Shown: positions 1 to 8,308, numbered from the stretch's first letter. The stretch: 64,000 nt of DNA from Pyrinomonadaceae bacterium MAG19_C2-C3 (GCA_024330265.1 JANDLT010000003.1:62001-126000); one strand, 5' to 3'. A program made the numbers and translations. The notes: generated by a model not told the origin, from the letters alone.

Positions 1-1121
1 GCGAGTTGAAGTTCGCCGCGTCCCGATACTCTGAATTGGTCGGGCGATTCCGTGTCTTCGACTCTGATGGCGACGTTGCTTAAAAGCTCTTTATCGAGTC
101 GCTCTCTGATTTGGCGCGATGTGACGAACTTGCCTTCCTTACCCGCGAACGGCGAATTATTGACGCCGAAAATCATCGTGATGGTCGGCTCGTCAACCGC
201 GATGACGGGCAAGGGTTGCGGGTTCTCGACGCTCGTTATCGTCTCGCCTATTTCGACTTCTTCGACACCCGCGAGGGCGACGATTTCACCGAACTCGGCT
301 TGCTCAATGGCTTCGCGTTTCAAGCCTTCGTAAGCGTAAAGCTGCGACACCTTGATGCGCGTCTGTGTGCCGTCGCGCTTAATTAGGGCGACGGTTTCGT
401 TCTGCTTGATAATCCCCGAATAGATGCGCCCGATGGCGAGGCGACCGACATAATCGTTGTAGTCGAGATTGGCGACAAGGAGTTGAAGCGAATCATCGCG
501 CCCCTCGCGCGGCGGCGGAATCGTTTTAATTATCTGCTCGAATAATGGTCTAAGATCGCTCGATTCATCAATCAAATTATTCTTGGCGATGCCTTCGCGC
601 GAGATGGCGTAGAGAATCGGAAACTCGATCTGTTCTTCCGTCGCGTCAAGATCAATAAACAAGTCGTAAATCTCATTGACGACTTCTTCCGGGCGTGCAT
701 CTTGACGGTCAATTTTATTGACGACGGCGATGGTCGGAAGTCGCGCTTCCAGAGCTTTGCGAAGCACGAAGCGGGTTTGCGGCAAGCATCCTTCCGCCGC
801 GTCAACGAGCAACATCACGCCGTCAACCATCTTCAAGACGCGCTCGACTTCGCCGCCGAAATCGGCGTGACCCGGCGTGTCTAAGATATTGATTTTGTAT
901 TCGCCGGTGTCGCCGTGATAACGCACGGCGGTGTTCTTCGCCATGATGGTGATGCCGCGTTCGCGTTCCAAATCCATAGAGTCCATCACGCGGTCGCGCA
1001 CCTGTTCGCCGGTGCGAAAAGTCCCGGATTGTTTGAGCATCGCATCAACCAGAGTCGTCTTGCCGTGGTCAACGTGGGCGATAATGGCGATGTTGCGTAT
1101 GTCCTGTCTCTCTTGTGTCAT
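1..1121 (-). CDS. typA: Translational GTPase TypA/BipA (3' part cut by the window edge)
   Basis: Ribosome-associated translational GTPase of the EF-G/LepA superfamily, linked to stress adaptation and 50S assembly. The N-terminus has the G1 P-loop HVDHGKTT (about residues 16-23), the switch region with RGITI, the G3 motif [12 protein letters not shown], and the G4 motif NKIDR. Domain II follows, with GRIYSG and a run of basic residues. The ATG at 1121 starts with [14 protein letters not shown], the usual TypA N-terminus. About 373 of roughly 600 codons are present; the gene runs off the left edge, so domain V and the C-terminal domain are not seen. The next gene upstream on the same strand is trmL, 95 bp away. 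Family assignment is firm. Confidence 0.95.
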   Translation of the reverse strand, partial: MTQERQDIRNIAIIAHVDHGKTTLVDAMLKQSGTFRTGEQVRDRVMDSMDLERERGITIMAKNTAVRYHGDTGEYKINILDTPGHADFGGEVERVLKMVDGVMLLVDAAEGCLPQTRFVLRKALEARLPTIAVVNKIDRQDARPEEVVNEIYDLFIDLDATEEQIEFPILYAISREGIAKNNLIDESSDLRPLFEQIIKTIPPPREGRDDSLQLLVANLDYNDYVGRLAIGRIYSGIIKQNETVALIKRDGTQTRIKVSQLYAYEGLKREAIEQAEFGEIVALAGVEEVEIGETITSVENPQPLPVIAVDEPTITMIFGVNNSPFAGKEGKFVTSRQIRERLDKELLSNVAIRVEDTESPDQFRVSGRGELQL

Positions 1122-1216
1122 GCTTACTTTCCTGTCTTACTACTTTGTTGTTTCTTATGTCAGTTATAAATTCGTCCGTAATACGAACCGGGCATGATAC
1201 ATGCGAAACTCCTGAT

Positions 1217-1693
1217 TCAGAAATCGTCGGCTTTAATGGTGAAGGCATTCGTCTGCCGCAACGCTTCATAAAGCACGATGGCGACCGACGTGGCGAGGTT
1301 CAAACTTCGCACGTTCGGATTCATCATCGGAATCGTGATGCAGTGGTCGTGGTTGGCGTTTAACAATTCATCCGGCAGCCCGCGCGTCTCACGCCCGAAG
1401 ACGAGGCAATCATCATCAGTGAATCGCCAATCGGTATAAGACTTGTGGACTTTGGTTGTCAGAAACACGAAACGCGCGTGCGGTTGATGGGCGCGAAGGG
1501 CATCGAAATCAAGGTGACGATGAAGCGTGACATGCTGCCAATAATCGAGTCCGGCACGCTTTAGACTTCTATCATCCATGCGGAAGCCCGTCGCGCCTAC
1601 GACGTGAAGCGGCGTGTGAGTCGCGGCGCACAGGCGCGCGATGTTGCCCGTGTTCGGCGGAATTTCAGGTTCGATGAGAGCGATGGAAAGCAT
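1217..1693 (-). CDS. trmL: tRNA (cytidine(34)-2'-O)-methyltransferase TrmL (SpoU/SPOUT family)
   Basis: A small SPOUT methyltransferase predicted to 2'-O-methylate the wobble base of tRNA-Leu. The 158-aa length is typical of TrmL. The N-terminus reads ALIEPEIPPNTGNIARLC, which is motif 1 of the family. The C-terminal knot motif is visible as FGRETRGLP followed by IPM and the NVRSLNLATSVAIVLYE block that binds S-adenosylmethionine. A perfect 31-bp inverted repeat lies directly upstream and ends 3 bp before the ATG, so no Shine-Dalgarno sequence separates the hairpin from the start codon. Translation may therefore depend on opening of that hairpin; this is inference. Orientation matches typA downstream. 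Confidence 0.93.
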   Translation of the reverse strand: MLSIALIEPEIPPNTGNIARLCAATHTPLHVVGATGFRMDDRSLKRAGLDYWQHVTLHRHLDFDALRAHQPHARFVFLTTKVHKSYTDWRFTDDDCLVFGRETRGLPDELLNANHDHCITIPMMNPNVRSLNLATSVAIVLYEALRQTNAFTIKADDF

Positions 1694-1696
1694 GAT

Positions 1697-1776
1697 AGTG
1701 GATAACGGATAGTGGATAGTGGATAGTGAAGGAAGAATGGTTTTAACTATCCACTATCCACTATCCGTTATCCACT
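1697..1776. repeat. Perfect 31-bp inverted repeat built of GGATAGT heptads
   Basis: The arms 1697-1727 and 1746-1776 are exact reverse complements with an 18-nt loop. Each arm consists of 7-nt tandem units close to GGATAGT, one of which is altered. The element sits between the histone-like gene and trmL, immediately 5' of the trmL start codon. It belongs to the junction-repeat family described in the findings. Confidence 0.9.
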
Positions 1777-1904
1777 AAAAAGAAATGGACGGCGCGCGCT
1801 TGATAAGCGGTTGCCGTCCTTTTAAGTTATTGATTGTGTGTTGTTGCGCCGGTTGGAAGATTACAGTTGCGGGTTGTAGTGCTGCGGCGACCTCTTGCGC
1901 CCCG

Positions 1905-2246
1905 CTATTTCTTCGTCGAAGACTTGCCCGAAGATTTGGTCGAGGTTTTGGAAGATGCGCCGGAAGAAGTACCGCCGGATTTTTTCGCCGCCGAAGATTT
2001 ACTCGACGAACCCGTTGTACTCTTGGACGCGGAAGAACCTGTGGCGGATTTCTTTGCCGCAGATTTGGACGGAGCGGCAGTTTTGGACGACGCTTTCGAC
2101 GCCGTGCTTTTCTTGCTGCCGCCAGTTGCTGCCGATTTGGTTCCGGTTGATTTGGCTGCCGACTTGGGTGCCGCCGTTGCTGACGACTTCTTCGCCGACG
2201 ATTTCGTCGAACTCGCTTTTGAACCGCTTGCAGTCTTAGTTGCCAT
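1905..2246 (-). CDS. Histone H1-like Lys/Ser/Ala/Thr-rich basic protein
   Basis: A 113-aa protein made almost wholly of Lys, Ser, Ala, Thr and Gly, with repeated SKSAAKK, TKSSGKSS and SSAKKS patterns. There is no predicted fold, signal peptide or membrane segment. Such composition resembles bacterial histone-H1-like DNA-binding tails (HctA/HctB, AlgP-type), so a nucleoid or RNA-binding role is plausible, but no specific family domain is present. The start ATG is preceded by AAGGAG at about 12 nt. The opposite strand is open for much of the length and would encode an acidic Asp/Phe/Leu-rich protein; the basic minus-strand product is preferred because of its ribosome binding site and sensible composition. 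The gene stands alone, upstream of trmL. Confidence 0.7.
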   Translation of the reverse strand: MATKTASGSKASSTKSSAKKSSATAAPKSAAKSTGTKSAATGGSKKSTASKASSKTAAPSKSAAKKSATGSSASKSTTGSSSKSSAAKKSGGTSSGASSKTSTKSSGKSSTKK

Positions 2247-2579
2247 AAGCTATCTCTTCTCCTTCGATTTTTGGTGGGTGCCTCGTGACCACAAGATACT
2301 GTGTTGATGTGTGGCTTGTGGTCTAGGCTATGCAGCGCACAACATATTGATTTTTATAAACTTGTATGCTCTTGATGTCAACAACTTAATGACTAATGAT
2401 GAAAGTATTTTCATCATCCGTGTATTGAGGTTGATATATGCCTGTTGAATGATGGGCGAACACGTTCGCGCTTCCGTGTTTGATGAACACGAAACATGCG
2501 CGTTGGTCGCTTGACGATGCGAAGAGATGAAGGGTGGAAGGCGAAGATTATTCGTTCGCCTTTCACTCAAAAGCACGGC
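2247..2579. other. Gene-free spacer upstream of the histone-like gene
   Basis: About 330 bp without a convincing gene. One open frame on the minus strand (2328-2576) has no family features and no ribosome binding site. A small hairpin (CGTGTT, 5-nt loop, AACACG; 2475-2491) lies about 90 nt after the pseudopilin stop and could act as a weak terminator. The promoter of the histone-like gene should lie in this spacer, but no clear hexamer pair was recognised. Confidence 0.4.
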
Positions 2580-3257
2580 TTAACGAAAGAGCGGCGTGAA
2601 TATCCAGCGACTGTGTTTGTCTATGCCGTAGTAGTTGATGATTGATGTGTTTTGGCTCTGGCTGGCGACACCGACGAAGGGACCTGAAGACGGTGCGTCG
2701 CTAAGAAGAGGTTCGGGTTCAAGTGGTTCTGCAACGCCAAGATTGATTGGTACGCTGCAAGCCCTTGTTTGTTCTTGTTGTAATACGAGCGGCAAAGTTG
2801 TTGACGGGTCTAACCGCAGAGTTTCGGCATAGCGTCGCACGTCGTTACAAAAGCTTTGCATGGCGCGGTCGTTCTGTTTGATGGTTCGCCATTCACCGTC
2901 GGGTGAAAGCGGGTCGCGCATGGATGAGCGACGCAGAACTTGAGTCTTGCGTGTTCTGCCGGTCTGTGCGCCTTCGAGAAGTTCATCCATTGAAGTGGGC
3001 AGTCTGCCTTTAGTGAGCGTGGTGTAACTGCGAATCGCTTGGGCGACTTGTTCGCCGCGCCGGATGGCTTCCAGTTCCCTCTCGCGTTGGGCTTCGTGTT
3101 TGAGAACCGGAGCGGCGGCTGAGAGCAGAATCACGAGAATCGCCATCGCTACCATCAACGCTAGTAAGGCGTAACCACGCTCGTCATGTTGATGATAACG
3201 ACGGCGTGACAACGCGCGGTTAGCTTCTTGTGCTTCGTGATTGAGTATCAGGTTCAT
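2580..3257 (-). CDS. Type II secretion/type IV pilus pseudopilin-like protein (GspG-type)
   Basis: A prepilin-like protein of 225 aa. After a basic leader of about 27 residues comes the cleavage and methylation motif DERGYALLALMVAMAI: Gly before the aromatic residue marks the prepilin peptidase site, followed by one hydrophobic helix of about 20 residues. The usual Glu at mature position 5 is not obvious, because the mature sequence begins YALLALM. The GspG-like section with RRGEQVAQAIRSY, GRLPTSMDELL and a DPLSPDGEW block resembles major pseudopilins. The start overlaps the upstream IPT-domain gene by 4 bp (ATGA), so it is translationally coupled. It is the last gene of the pilN-pilO operon. 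It may be a minor pilin of a type IV pilus or T2SS-like system. Confidence 0.75.
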   Translation of the reverse strand: MNLILNHEAQEANRALSRRRYHQHDERGYALLALMVAMAILVILLSAAAPVLKHEAQRERELEAIRRGEQVAQAIRSYTTLTKGRLPTSMDELLEGAQTGRTRKTQVLRRSSMRDPLSPDGEWRTIKQNDRAMQSFCNDVRRYAETLRLDPSTTLPLVLQQEQTRACSVPINLGVAEPLEPEPLLSDAPSSGPFVGVASQSQNTSIINYYGIDKHSRWIFTPLFR

Positions 3258-4345
3258 GGCTTGCGCGTCGGTTGCGGTTCTTCTTCTTCTTCATCCTCAT
3301 CAATTACATACTCGCCTTCATCGTCTGTGACAGCGGGGGGTTGTTGCGGCTGCAAACGGTTATTGAATGTCTGTTGATTAAAACCACCGCCGGAGGATGT
3401 GCGCGACTCGACGAACGGGAGCGTGTGCTTGATGCCGAGTTCTTTGTCCGTCAGTTCGAGAGTGTTCGCGGAAATGTTGTTGAGGATGAAGCGACCGCCG
3501 ACCGTATCGCCACGCTGGACGCTTACCAAATCGTTATTTCTAGACTCCGCCGGAGTTTGCGGTTTAAGAATCGCGGTGTCGGGCGTGCGTGCGTTGCGCG
3601 CTCCGACCAAGCCGACGTAAGTGTATTGCGGCACGGGCGGAGGCATGACATTGAGACTCGCTTGATTTGAGAAAAGCGAATTGTCGGGCGTGCGTACCAC
3701 GACGGCGCGTGCGCCCGCCGATGTGATAAGCGCGGCGGGGATGTTGGTTTTGAGTTGTTGCGGACTGACGAACTGCGTCGGGAGTTCTTGACCGTTGATG
3801 TAGATGCGCGTGTCGGCGGTGAACTTATCGCCGCCGATGAGCAACTGAAAATCTTTGGTGCGCGCATAAACATTTGACGGCGACATGGACGCGAGAATCA
3901 GCGACGGCGGTACGGGAGTCGGCATCTGCGGTTCGGGAGTCGCGGCGACGATTGTTTCAACGGGCGTTCCCGTAGGGCGCGGCGGCACATAGTAAGAGAA
4001 GATATTGCGCCCAAGCGTGAGGTCGCTTCGATAGAGGGCGGGTGAATACCTTATCGGTTGCAGTGATTCAAGGTCGCGTATGTCTTGCGGTTGGATAACG
4101 GCGGCGGTCGTTCCCGTCGTTGCCGCAAGATTGTTGTTAGTCGCGGTCGTCGAGCGCGTGGCGCGTGCCGTCGTCGTGGGTTTCTTCTTACTACTGAAGA
4201 AGCCAAGATTATAAATGATGCCCAAGAATGCGAGCGGAGCGGCGACCATGATTATCATCAGATTGCGACGTTCCTTAGGAGTTTTGCCTTCAAAGATTTT
4301 CATAAAGCTTAAAACGGGCGAACGTGGTTTATGGCAGTGATTCAC
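3254..4345 (-). CDS. IPT/TIG-domain inner-membrane protein in the PilP/GspC position
   Basis: A single-pass membrane protein of 363 aa in the place where pilP normally follows pilN-pilO. A short cytoplasmic N-terminus precedes one transmembrane helix (MIIMVAAPLAFLGIIYNLGF), then a Thr/Ala-rich linker. An IPT/TIG-like immunoglobulin fold follows (about residues 150-235: MSPSNV, FTADTRIYINGQ, RTPDNSLFSNQ), and then a PilP/GspC-HR-like section (RGDTVGGRFILNNI, ELTDKELG). The C-terminus is acidic and Glu/Asp-rich. The start is GTG at 4345, overlapping pilO by 4 bp; an ATG at 4303 (MKIFEGK) is an alternative. The role in bridging the pilus assembly platform to the outer-membrane secretin is inferred from position and layout. 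Confidence 0.65.
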   Translation of the reverse strand: MNHCHKPRSPVLSFMKIFEGKTPKERRNLMIIMVAAPLAFLGIIYNLGFFSSKKKPTTTARATRSTTATNNNLAATTGTTAAVIQPQDIRDLESLQPIRYSPALYRSDLTLGRNIFSYYVPPRPTGTPVETIVAATPEPQMPTPVPPSLILASMSPSNVYARTKDFQLLIGGDKFTADTRIYINGQELPTQFVSPQQLKTNIPAALITSAGARAVVVRTPDNSLFSNQASLNVMPPPVPQYTYVGLVGARNARTPDTAILKPQTPAESRNNDLVSVQRGDTVGGRFILNNISANTLELTDKELGIKHTLPFVESRTSSGGGFNQQTFNNRLQPQQPPAVTDDEGEYVIDEDEEEEEPQPTRKP

Positions 4346-5112
4346 TGTGCCGTGATGGTCGGTTGTGTGATGGCGGCAGGCGTTTCGATGTTCGTGGTGA
4401 CGACGGCGTTGGGTCGGAAATAGGTCGCCAAGTTCAGTTGTAAGCCGACGACCGAACCGCCCGCGACGGTTCCGCTTTGCGTCGTTACGTCTTCAAACTC
4501 GATGCCGTTGACGACGACGAACTGCGTGCTGCTTTCGATGTCACGAATTAAACGACGCAGATTTTGATAATCGCCTTCGACGGAAAGTTGAACGCCGATG
4601 CCGGGATACACGGCTTGCATTTGCGCCCCGTCGCTTCGTCGCGTGACGCGCGCGGCGGTGTCGCCTGAAGCATCAATCGCTTCGAGCATCGTGAAGTCGA
4701 GTTTCGGATTGCGAACATTGTTGCGTCGCACAATCTCGTTGAGTTCGACGATGATGCGCGTCTGCCCTTCGGTTTGGGCGGGCAGATGTTCGGCTTCAAA
4801 GCGGCGCAGACTGGCTATGATTTCCGCCGGACTCGCGTTCTGTGCCGCACCTTCCGCGCCGTCGTTTGAACTGTTCAATAAAGCTTGCGAGCGCGTGCGT
4901 TCATCAACCAGTTCGGCGCGTTGAGCCTGTGCCGGAGCGAGCAGATAGAAATAGCTGAACGCCGCGAACGCGAACAGCAGGACGGCGAACGCCGCGCCCG
5001 CGAGTTCAGGCACGCCAATCATGTAAGGCGAATCGGGCATGAACGTTCGCCCGAATTTATCGCGCGTGCTTTTTAATCGCGTGCTTTTTAATGTCGTCGT
5101 GGTGCTGGTCAT
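4342..5112 (-). CDS. pilO: PilO-like pilus assembly/T2SS GspM-like protein
   Basis: A 256-aa bitopic inner-membrane protein. A polar N-terminus of about 36 residues precedes one transmembrane helix (AAFAVLLFAFAAFSYFYLL). A coiled-coil stretch (AQAQRAELVDERTRSQALL) and a ferredoxin-like periplasmic domain follow. This domain contains YPGIGVQLSVEGDYQNLRR and IESSTQFVVVNGIEFED, both characteristic of PilO. PilO pairs with PilN to form the alignment complex of type IV pili. The gene lies 40 bp after pilN and overlaps the IPT-domain gene by 4 bp. Recognition rests on domain layout and operon position. Confidence 0.8.
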   Translation of the reverse strand: MTSTTTTLKSTRLKSTRDKFGRTFMPDSPYMIGVPELAGAAFAVLLFAFAAFSYFYLLAPAQAQRAELVDERTRSQALLNSSNDGAEGAAQNASPAEIIASLRRFEAEHLPAQTEGQTRIIVELNEIVRRNNVRNPKLDFTMLEAIDASGDTAARVTRRSDGAQMQAVYPGIGVQLSVEGDYQNLRRLIRDIESSTQFVVVNGIEFEDVTTQSGTVAGGSVVGLQLNLATYFRPNAVVTTNIETPAAITQPTITAQ

Positions 5113-5152
5113 ACCTTGAGTGGGCGTTAATCTAAAATCGGTGTTTCAACTC

Positions 5153-5839
5153 TTAATAGTTCGATGCCGTAGATGCGAAGTTTGATGCGGCAGTAAAATT
5201 AGATGCGAGGCGGGCTTCCCCGTCGCGCCCACGTTTCGCGTCACTGATATTATCAATCACACGTCCGGCGCGCGGCGTGTAATTGAGTCGCAGAGTCCAT
5301 TCGACTCCGGCACTCTGCCCGCTTTGTTGGGCGCGTGCGTTCTGTTGTGTGAGCGGCGTGGCGATGAAGACGCCGCTTTGATTCATGTTTGAAATCATCT
5401 GCGTCACGTCTTCGGACGTGCGCCCGACGACGGTCAAAGAGATGTCGGCAACGGTTGCGGTCTGTGTTTGAACGACATCGCTGATGCTGATGCGTGCGAC
5501 GCGCACCGAAGGCGGAACGGATGCTTCGAGGTCGGAGAACAGGCGCGTCCACGAAAAACTTTTCCGGTCAATCAAGCGATGTGCGTCGCGCAAGCTTTGC
5601 AAATCGGCGGGCGGAATGGCTTGCGCCTTACGCTCATTTTCGATTTCGATGCGTCTGGTTTGTTCGCGCAAGCTGCTCATCTCGCGCTCAATCCCGCGCA
5701 TCTCGGCTTGCACACGACGCTCCGCACTGACGCTGTAAGCGAGCCACGCGAGCGACATTAAACCGATGACGGCGATGAGCGTCCACGGCAATGTGCGATT
5801 GCGAAACGGGCGATGAGCGAGATTTAACGAGTGCAACAC
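5153..5839 (-). CDS. pilN: PilN-like pilus assembly protein
   Basis: A 228-aa bitopic inner-membrane protein. The N-terminus SLNLAHRPFRNR corresponds to the conserved INLLP-type PilN segment that docks on PilM. One transmembrane helix follows (WTLIAVIGLMSLAWLAYSV), then a coiled coil (about residues 40-75), then a ferredoxin-like domain with LFSDLEASVPPSVRVARISI and an ISLTVVGRTSEDVTQMI strand-helix unit. The start is GTG at 5839. It is the first gene of the minus-strand operon pilN-pilO-IPT-pseudopilin. The expected pilM is not directly upstream; a 640-bp spacer with repeats is found instead. Confidence 0.82.
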   Translation of the reverse strand: MLHSLNLAHRPFRNRTLPWTLIAVIGLMSLAWLAYSVSAERRVQAEMRGIEREMSSLREQTRRIEIENERKAQAIPPADLQSLRDAHRLIDRKSFSWTRLFSDLEASVPPSVRVARISISDVVQTQTATVADISLTVVGRTSEDVTQMISNMNQSGVFIATPLTQQNARAQQSGQSAGVEWTLRLNYTPRAGRVIDNISDAKRGRDGEARLASNFTAASNFASTASNY

Positions 5840-6006
5840 GGCGGTTATAATTCCTTATCGAAAAGACGATGAACGATTCGCTCAAAGCATACATGCCGCT
5901 TGCGAAACGTGGCAACCAAACATGTTTCGCAACACGCGGGAGTTAGCAAACGCGAACCTCGTCACCTTAAACTTACACGATGTTGGATGCTCGAAGTTGC
6001 ATAAAT

Positions 6007-6226
6007 AATCTAAGAGGATGTTTGGGAATTGCATCGTGGCTTTAGCTCCGTGAGGAGCGTGATGTTTATAGCCTTCGGGCAACGCCTATTGCGTTTCGCT
6101 CCGTGGGGAGCGATATGTGCTTCGTCAGTGATATATCGTTCCTCACGGAGCGAGAGGTGGAACACAACCGATACCCTATAAACATTCCGCCTCTCCGAGG
6201 CTACTTCCCAAACACGCTCTAAGATT
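6007..6226. repeat. Palindromic mosaic (MITE-like) element with 22-bp terminal inverted repeats
   Basis: The ends 6007-6028 and 6205-6226 are inverted copies (AATCTAAGAGGATGTTTGGG against its complement, few mismatches). Nested inside are several copies, in both orientations, of a short palindromic module of the form GCTCCGTGAGGAGCG followed by GATGTTTATAG or its complement CTATAAACATTCCGCC. There is no coding capacity. The layout resembles a miniature inverted-repeat element, but no target-site duplication was identified. Confidence 0.7.
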
Positions 6227-6263
6227 TGAAATTGAACATTTCAGATTTGTCATCTCAAATCTT
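6221..6263. repeat. Heptad-period hairpin (GATTTGA units)
   Basis: The arms AAGATTTGA (6221-6229) and TCAAATCTT (6255-6263) enclose a loop that keeps a 7-nt periodicity of GATTTGA/CATTTCA-like units. The left arm overlaps the end of the palindromic mosaic element. Confidence 0.6.
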
Positions 6264-6328
6264 GGATTTTTAAGCGCATCATCATCCCGTAAGGCGCAAA
6301 GATTTATTCATCCGAAGTCGCGTCATTC

Positions 6329-6357
6329 TTGGCGCGCAAGGGAAATGCTTCTATAAT
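6329..6357 (+). promoter_or_regulatory. Predicted sigma70-type promoter for ribA
   Basis: TTGGCG (6329-6334) and TATAAT (6352-6357) are separated by exactly 17 bp. Transcription would begin near 6364, giving an untranslated leader of about 115 nt before ribA. Recognised by eye; not scored. Confidence 0.55.
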
Positions 6358-6479
6358 TCACGAGCCTTGCACGGTCACGCATCAAAGTGTCATCTGATTT
6401 ACAAAACCCGAAGTTGTGGCGGCACGTTGCCGCTTCGCTGCCGGTTGATTGTCATCCCGGCACTATTCTCTACTGATAC

Positions 6480-7148
6480 TTGAATGCCGAAGGGATTTTT
6501 AATTCTTTGAACCATGAATTTGATAAAGGTTGCGCTCAGGCTCCGCCGACTCTCTCTGTCGAAAGGGTTTCGGTCGCGCTCTTACCGACGGAAGTCGGAG
6601 AGTTTCGCATCGCGGGTTATCGTTCGCTTACCAGCGACGAAGAATTTGTCGCCCTCATCAAAGGCGAACCGCGCGCCGATACGCCAACGCTGGTTCGCAT
6701 TCACTCGCAATGTTTGACGGGTGATGTCTTCGCTTCGACTAAATGTGATTGCGGTCGCCAACTTCACCGCACGATGCAGATGATGGAGCAAGCCGGAAGC
6801 GGCGTCATCGTCTATCAAATGCAAGAGGGGCGCGGCATCGGTATCATCAACAAAATTCGTGCCTATGCCCTCCAAGACTCCGGCGCGGATACGGTCGAAG
6901 CCAACGAACTGCTTGGTCTTGAAGTTGACTTGCGGGAATACAAACAATGTGCCGAAATACTTTTCGACTTGGGACTATGCCAAGTCCTCGTCATCTCGAA
7001 CAACCCGCACAAAATCAAAGCGATGGAAGAAGCCGGACTGAAAGTAGTCGAGCGCGTCGCTATCGAAGTCGAACCGACGGACGCCGCAGTTGATTACATG
7101 CGGACAAAAAAAGAGAAGATGGGACACTTATTGAAATTCGTAAGCTGA
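6480..7148 (+). CDS. ribA: GTP cyclohydrolase II (RibA)
   Basis: Catalyses the first committed step of riboflavin synthesis: GTP to 2,5-diamino-6-ribosylamino-4-pyrimidinone 5'-phosphate, formate and pyrophosphate. The protein is a free-standing RibA without a RibB domain. The zinc site is visible as [15 protein letters not shown] (three Cys). The catalytic segment is [19 protein letters not shown], followed by ISNNPHKI and a [10 protein letters not shown]-terminus. The start is uncertain: TTG at 6480 gives 222 aa with about 25 residues before the conserved core, and a second in-frame TTG lies at 6507. Neither has a clear ribosome binding site. A good promoter precedes the gene. Confidence 0.93.
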   Translation: MNAEGIFNSLNHEFDKGCAQAPPTLSVERVSVALLPTEVGEFRIAGYRSLTSDEEFVALIKGEPRADTPTLVRIHSQCLTGDVFASTKCDCGRQLHRTMQMMEQAGSGVIVYQMQEGRGIGIINKIRAYALQDSGADTVEANELLGLEVDLREYKQCAEILFDLGLCQVLVISNNPHKIKAMEEAGLKVVERVAIEVEPTDAAVDYMRTKKEKMGHLLKFVS

Positions 7149-7199
7149 ATGTTTCTATTGCTTGAACCAAGCGGTAGATTATTTATGAGGTAATAGACA

Positions 7200-8264
7200 A
7201 TGCTCAAAAATACTGTGCTGGTCATCGCTGCTTCGTCGCTGATAATTAACCCGTCGTCATCAATCACGGCTCACCATTTCTCAACCAAGTCATCACTATT
7301 CAGAGTCAAAGCCACTCAAGCCCGGAACTCGATTAGCGGGCGTGTGACGGATACTTCAAATCGCTCGATAAGTGAGTTGTTCGTTGAATTGCAAGACGAC
7401 CTTTATCGAACGATGGGGAGAGTTCGCATCAGCAATTCGGGTCGTTATATTTTTAACGACATACCTGCCGGTAATTACAAAGTGAAAGTTTTGACTGCTG
7501 GCACAGACTACATCGAGCAGATTCAGGAAGTTACCATCGTCAATTTCTTTCGTCAGACGCAAAGCGGAGAGGTCGTAAGTTCCGGTTCGGACTCGAAACA
7601 ACTGGATTTTGTTTTGCGAACCAAAACCGGCTCGTCGGCTGCATCAACAAACGCTCCCGGCGTGGTCTTCGTTCAGGATGTTCCGACTGAAGCGCAAAAG
7701 ACATATCAAACGGCAGTCAAAGAACTTGATGTGGAGAACAGGGCGGAGGCGGGTTTAATCAGTCTGAAACGGGCGGTTGATTTGTTTCCCCGTTACTATT
7801 TGGCTCTAGACCGACTCGGACAAGAACACGTCAAGCGCGGAGAGTTTGAAGCCGCGCGGACGGTACTGACAACTGCCGTCGAAGTGAACCCGCGAAGCTA
7901 CACGAGTCTTTACGCGCTAGGCTTCGCGCAGCACAAGTTGAAGCAAATTCCGGCGGCGATTCAATGTTTGGAACGCTCCGTTTCTATCAATCCGAAATCG
8001 GTCAACGCTCAGCTTTGGCTGGGAATTGCGCTAAGACAGAGCGGGACTTTCGACAAAGCGGAAGAACACTTACTTCGCGCCAAGACTTTGAGCAATTCCG
8101 TTATTCCTGAAACCCACTGGCAGTTGGCGTTGTTGTATAACCAAACCCAAAAGTACAACAAAGCAGCCGATGAATTGGAACTCTTCCTTAAAGCTCAACC
8201 GGACTCGCGCGATGAAGAGAAAATAAAGAAGTTGATACAAACCCTTCGCAGTAAGAAAGCTTAA
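7200..8264 (+). CDS. Secreted protein with carboxypeptidase-regulatory-like and TPR domains
   Basis: A 354-aa exported protein. It has a signal peptide (residues 1 to about 24), then a carboxypeptidase-regulatory-like beta-sandwich (ISGRVTDTSNRSISELFVEL, GRYIFNDIPAGNYKVKV). A linker precedes four or five tetratricopeptide repeats (about residues 175-345: AGLISLKRAVDLFPRYYLAL, ARTVLTTAVEVNPRSYTSLY, AIQCLERSVSINPKSVNAQL, AEEHLLRAKTLSN). Such proteins likely act as periplasmic scaffolds; no substrate is known. GAGGT lies about 9 nt before the ATG. Transcription ends at a strong hairpin (8309-8339). Confidence 0.8.
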   Translation: MLKNTVLVIAASSLIINPSSSITAHHFSTKSSLFRVKATQARNSISGRVTDTSNRSISELFVELQDDLYRTMGRVRISNSGRYIFNDIPAGNYKVKVLTAGTDYIEQIQEVTIVNFFRQTQSGEVVSSGSDSKQLDFVLRTKTGSSAASTNAPGVVFVQDVPTEAQKTYQTAVKELDVENRAEAGLISLKRAVDLFPRYYLALDRLGQEHVKRGEFEAARTVLTTAVEVNPRSYTSLYALGFAQHKLKQIPAAIQCLERSVSINPKSVNAQLWLGIALRQSGTFDKAEEHLLRAKTLSNSVIPETHWQLALLYNQTQKYNKAADELELFLKAQPDSRDEEKIKKLIQTLRSKKA

Positions 8265-8308
8265 TGCTTTGCCTTGTTTAAGTCTGACGGTGAATGTCCA
8301 CAAAAAGA

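Larger units (their letters stand above)
5840..6479. other. Repeat-rich intergenic spacer between pilN and ribA
   Basis: A 640-bp divergent spacer with no gene. It holds a roughly 220-bp palindromic mosaic element, a heptad hairpin and a good sigma70-type promoter for ribA, each listed separately. No FMN riboswitch consensus was recognised upstream of ribA. Confidence 0.6.

Noticed and set aside
1785-2307. Plus-strand open frames over the histone-like gene, encoding acidic Asp/Leu/Phe-rich or Arg/Cys-rich chains
   Set aside because: They are complements of the low-complexity Lys/Ser codons; no ribosome binding site and implausible composition.
2328-2576. Minus-strand 82-codon open frame upstream of the histone-like gene
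   Set aside because: No family features, no ribosome binding site, ordinary intergenic composition.
6280-6480. FMN riboswitch upstream of ribA
   Set aside because: None of the conserved FMN-aptamer segments (such as AGGGTGAAATTCCC) is present; only a promoter and an unstructured leader are seen.
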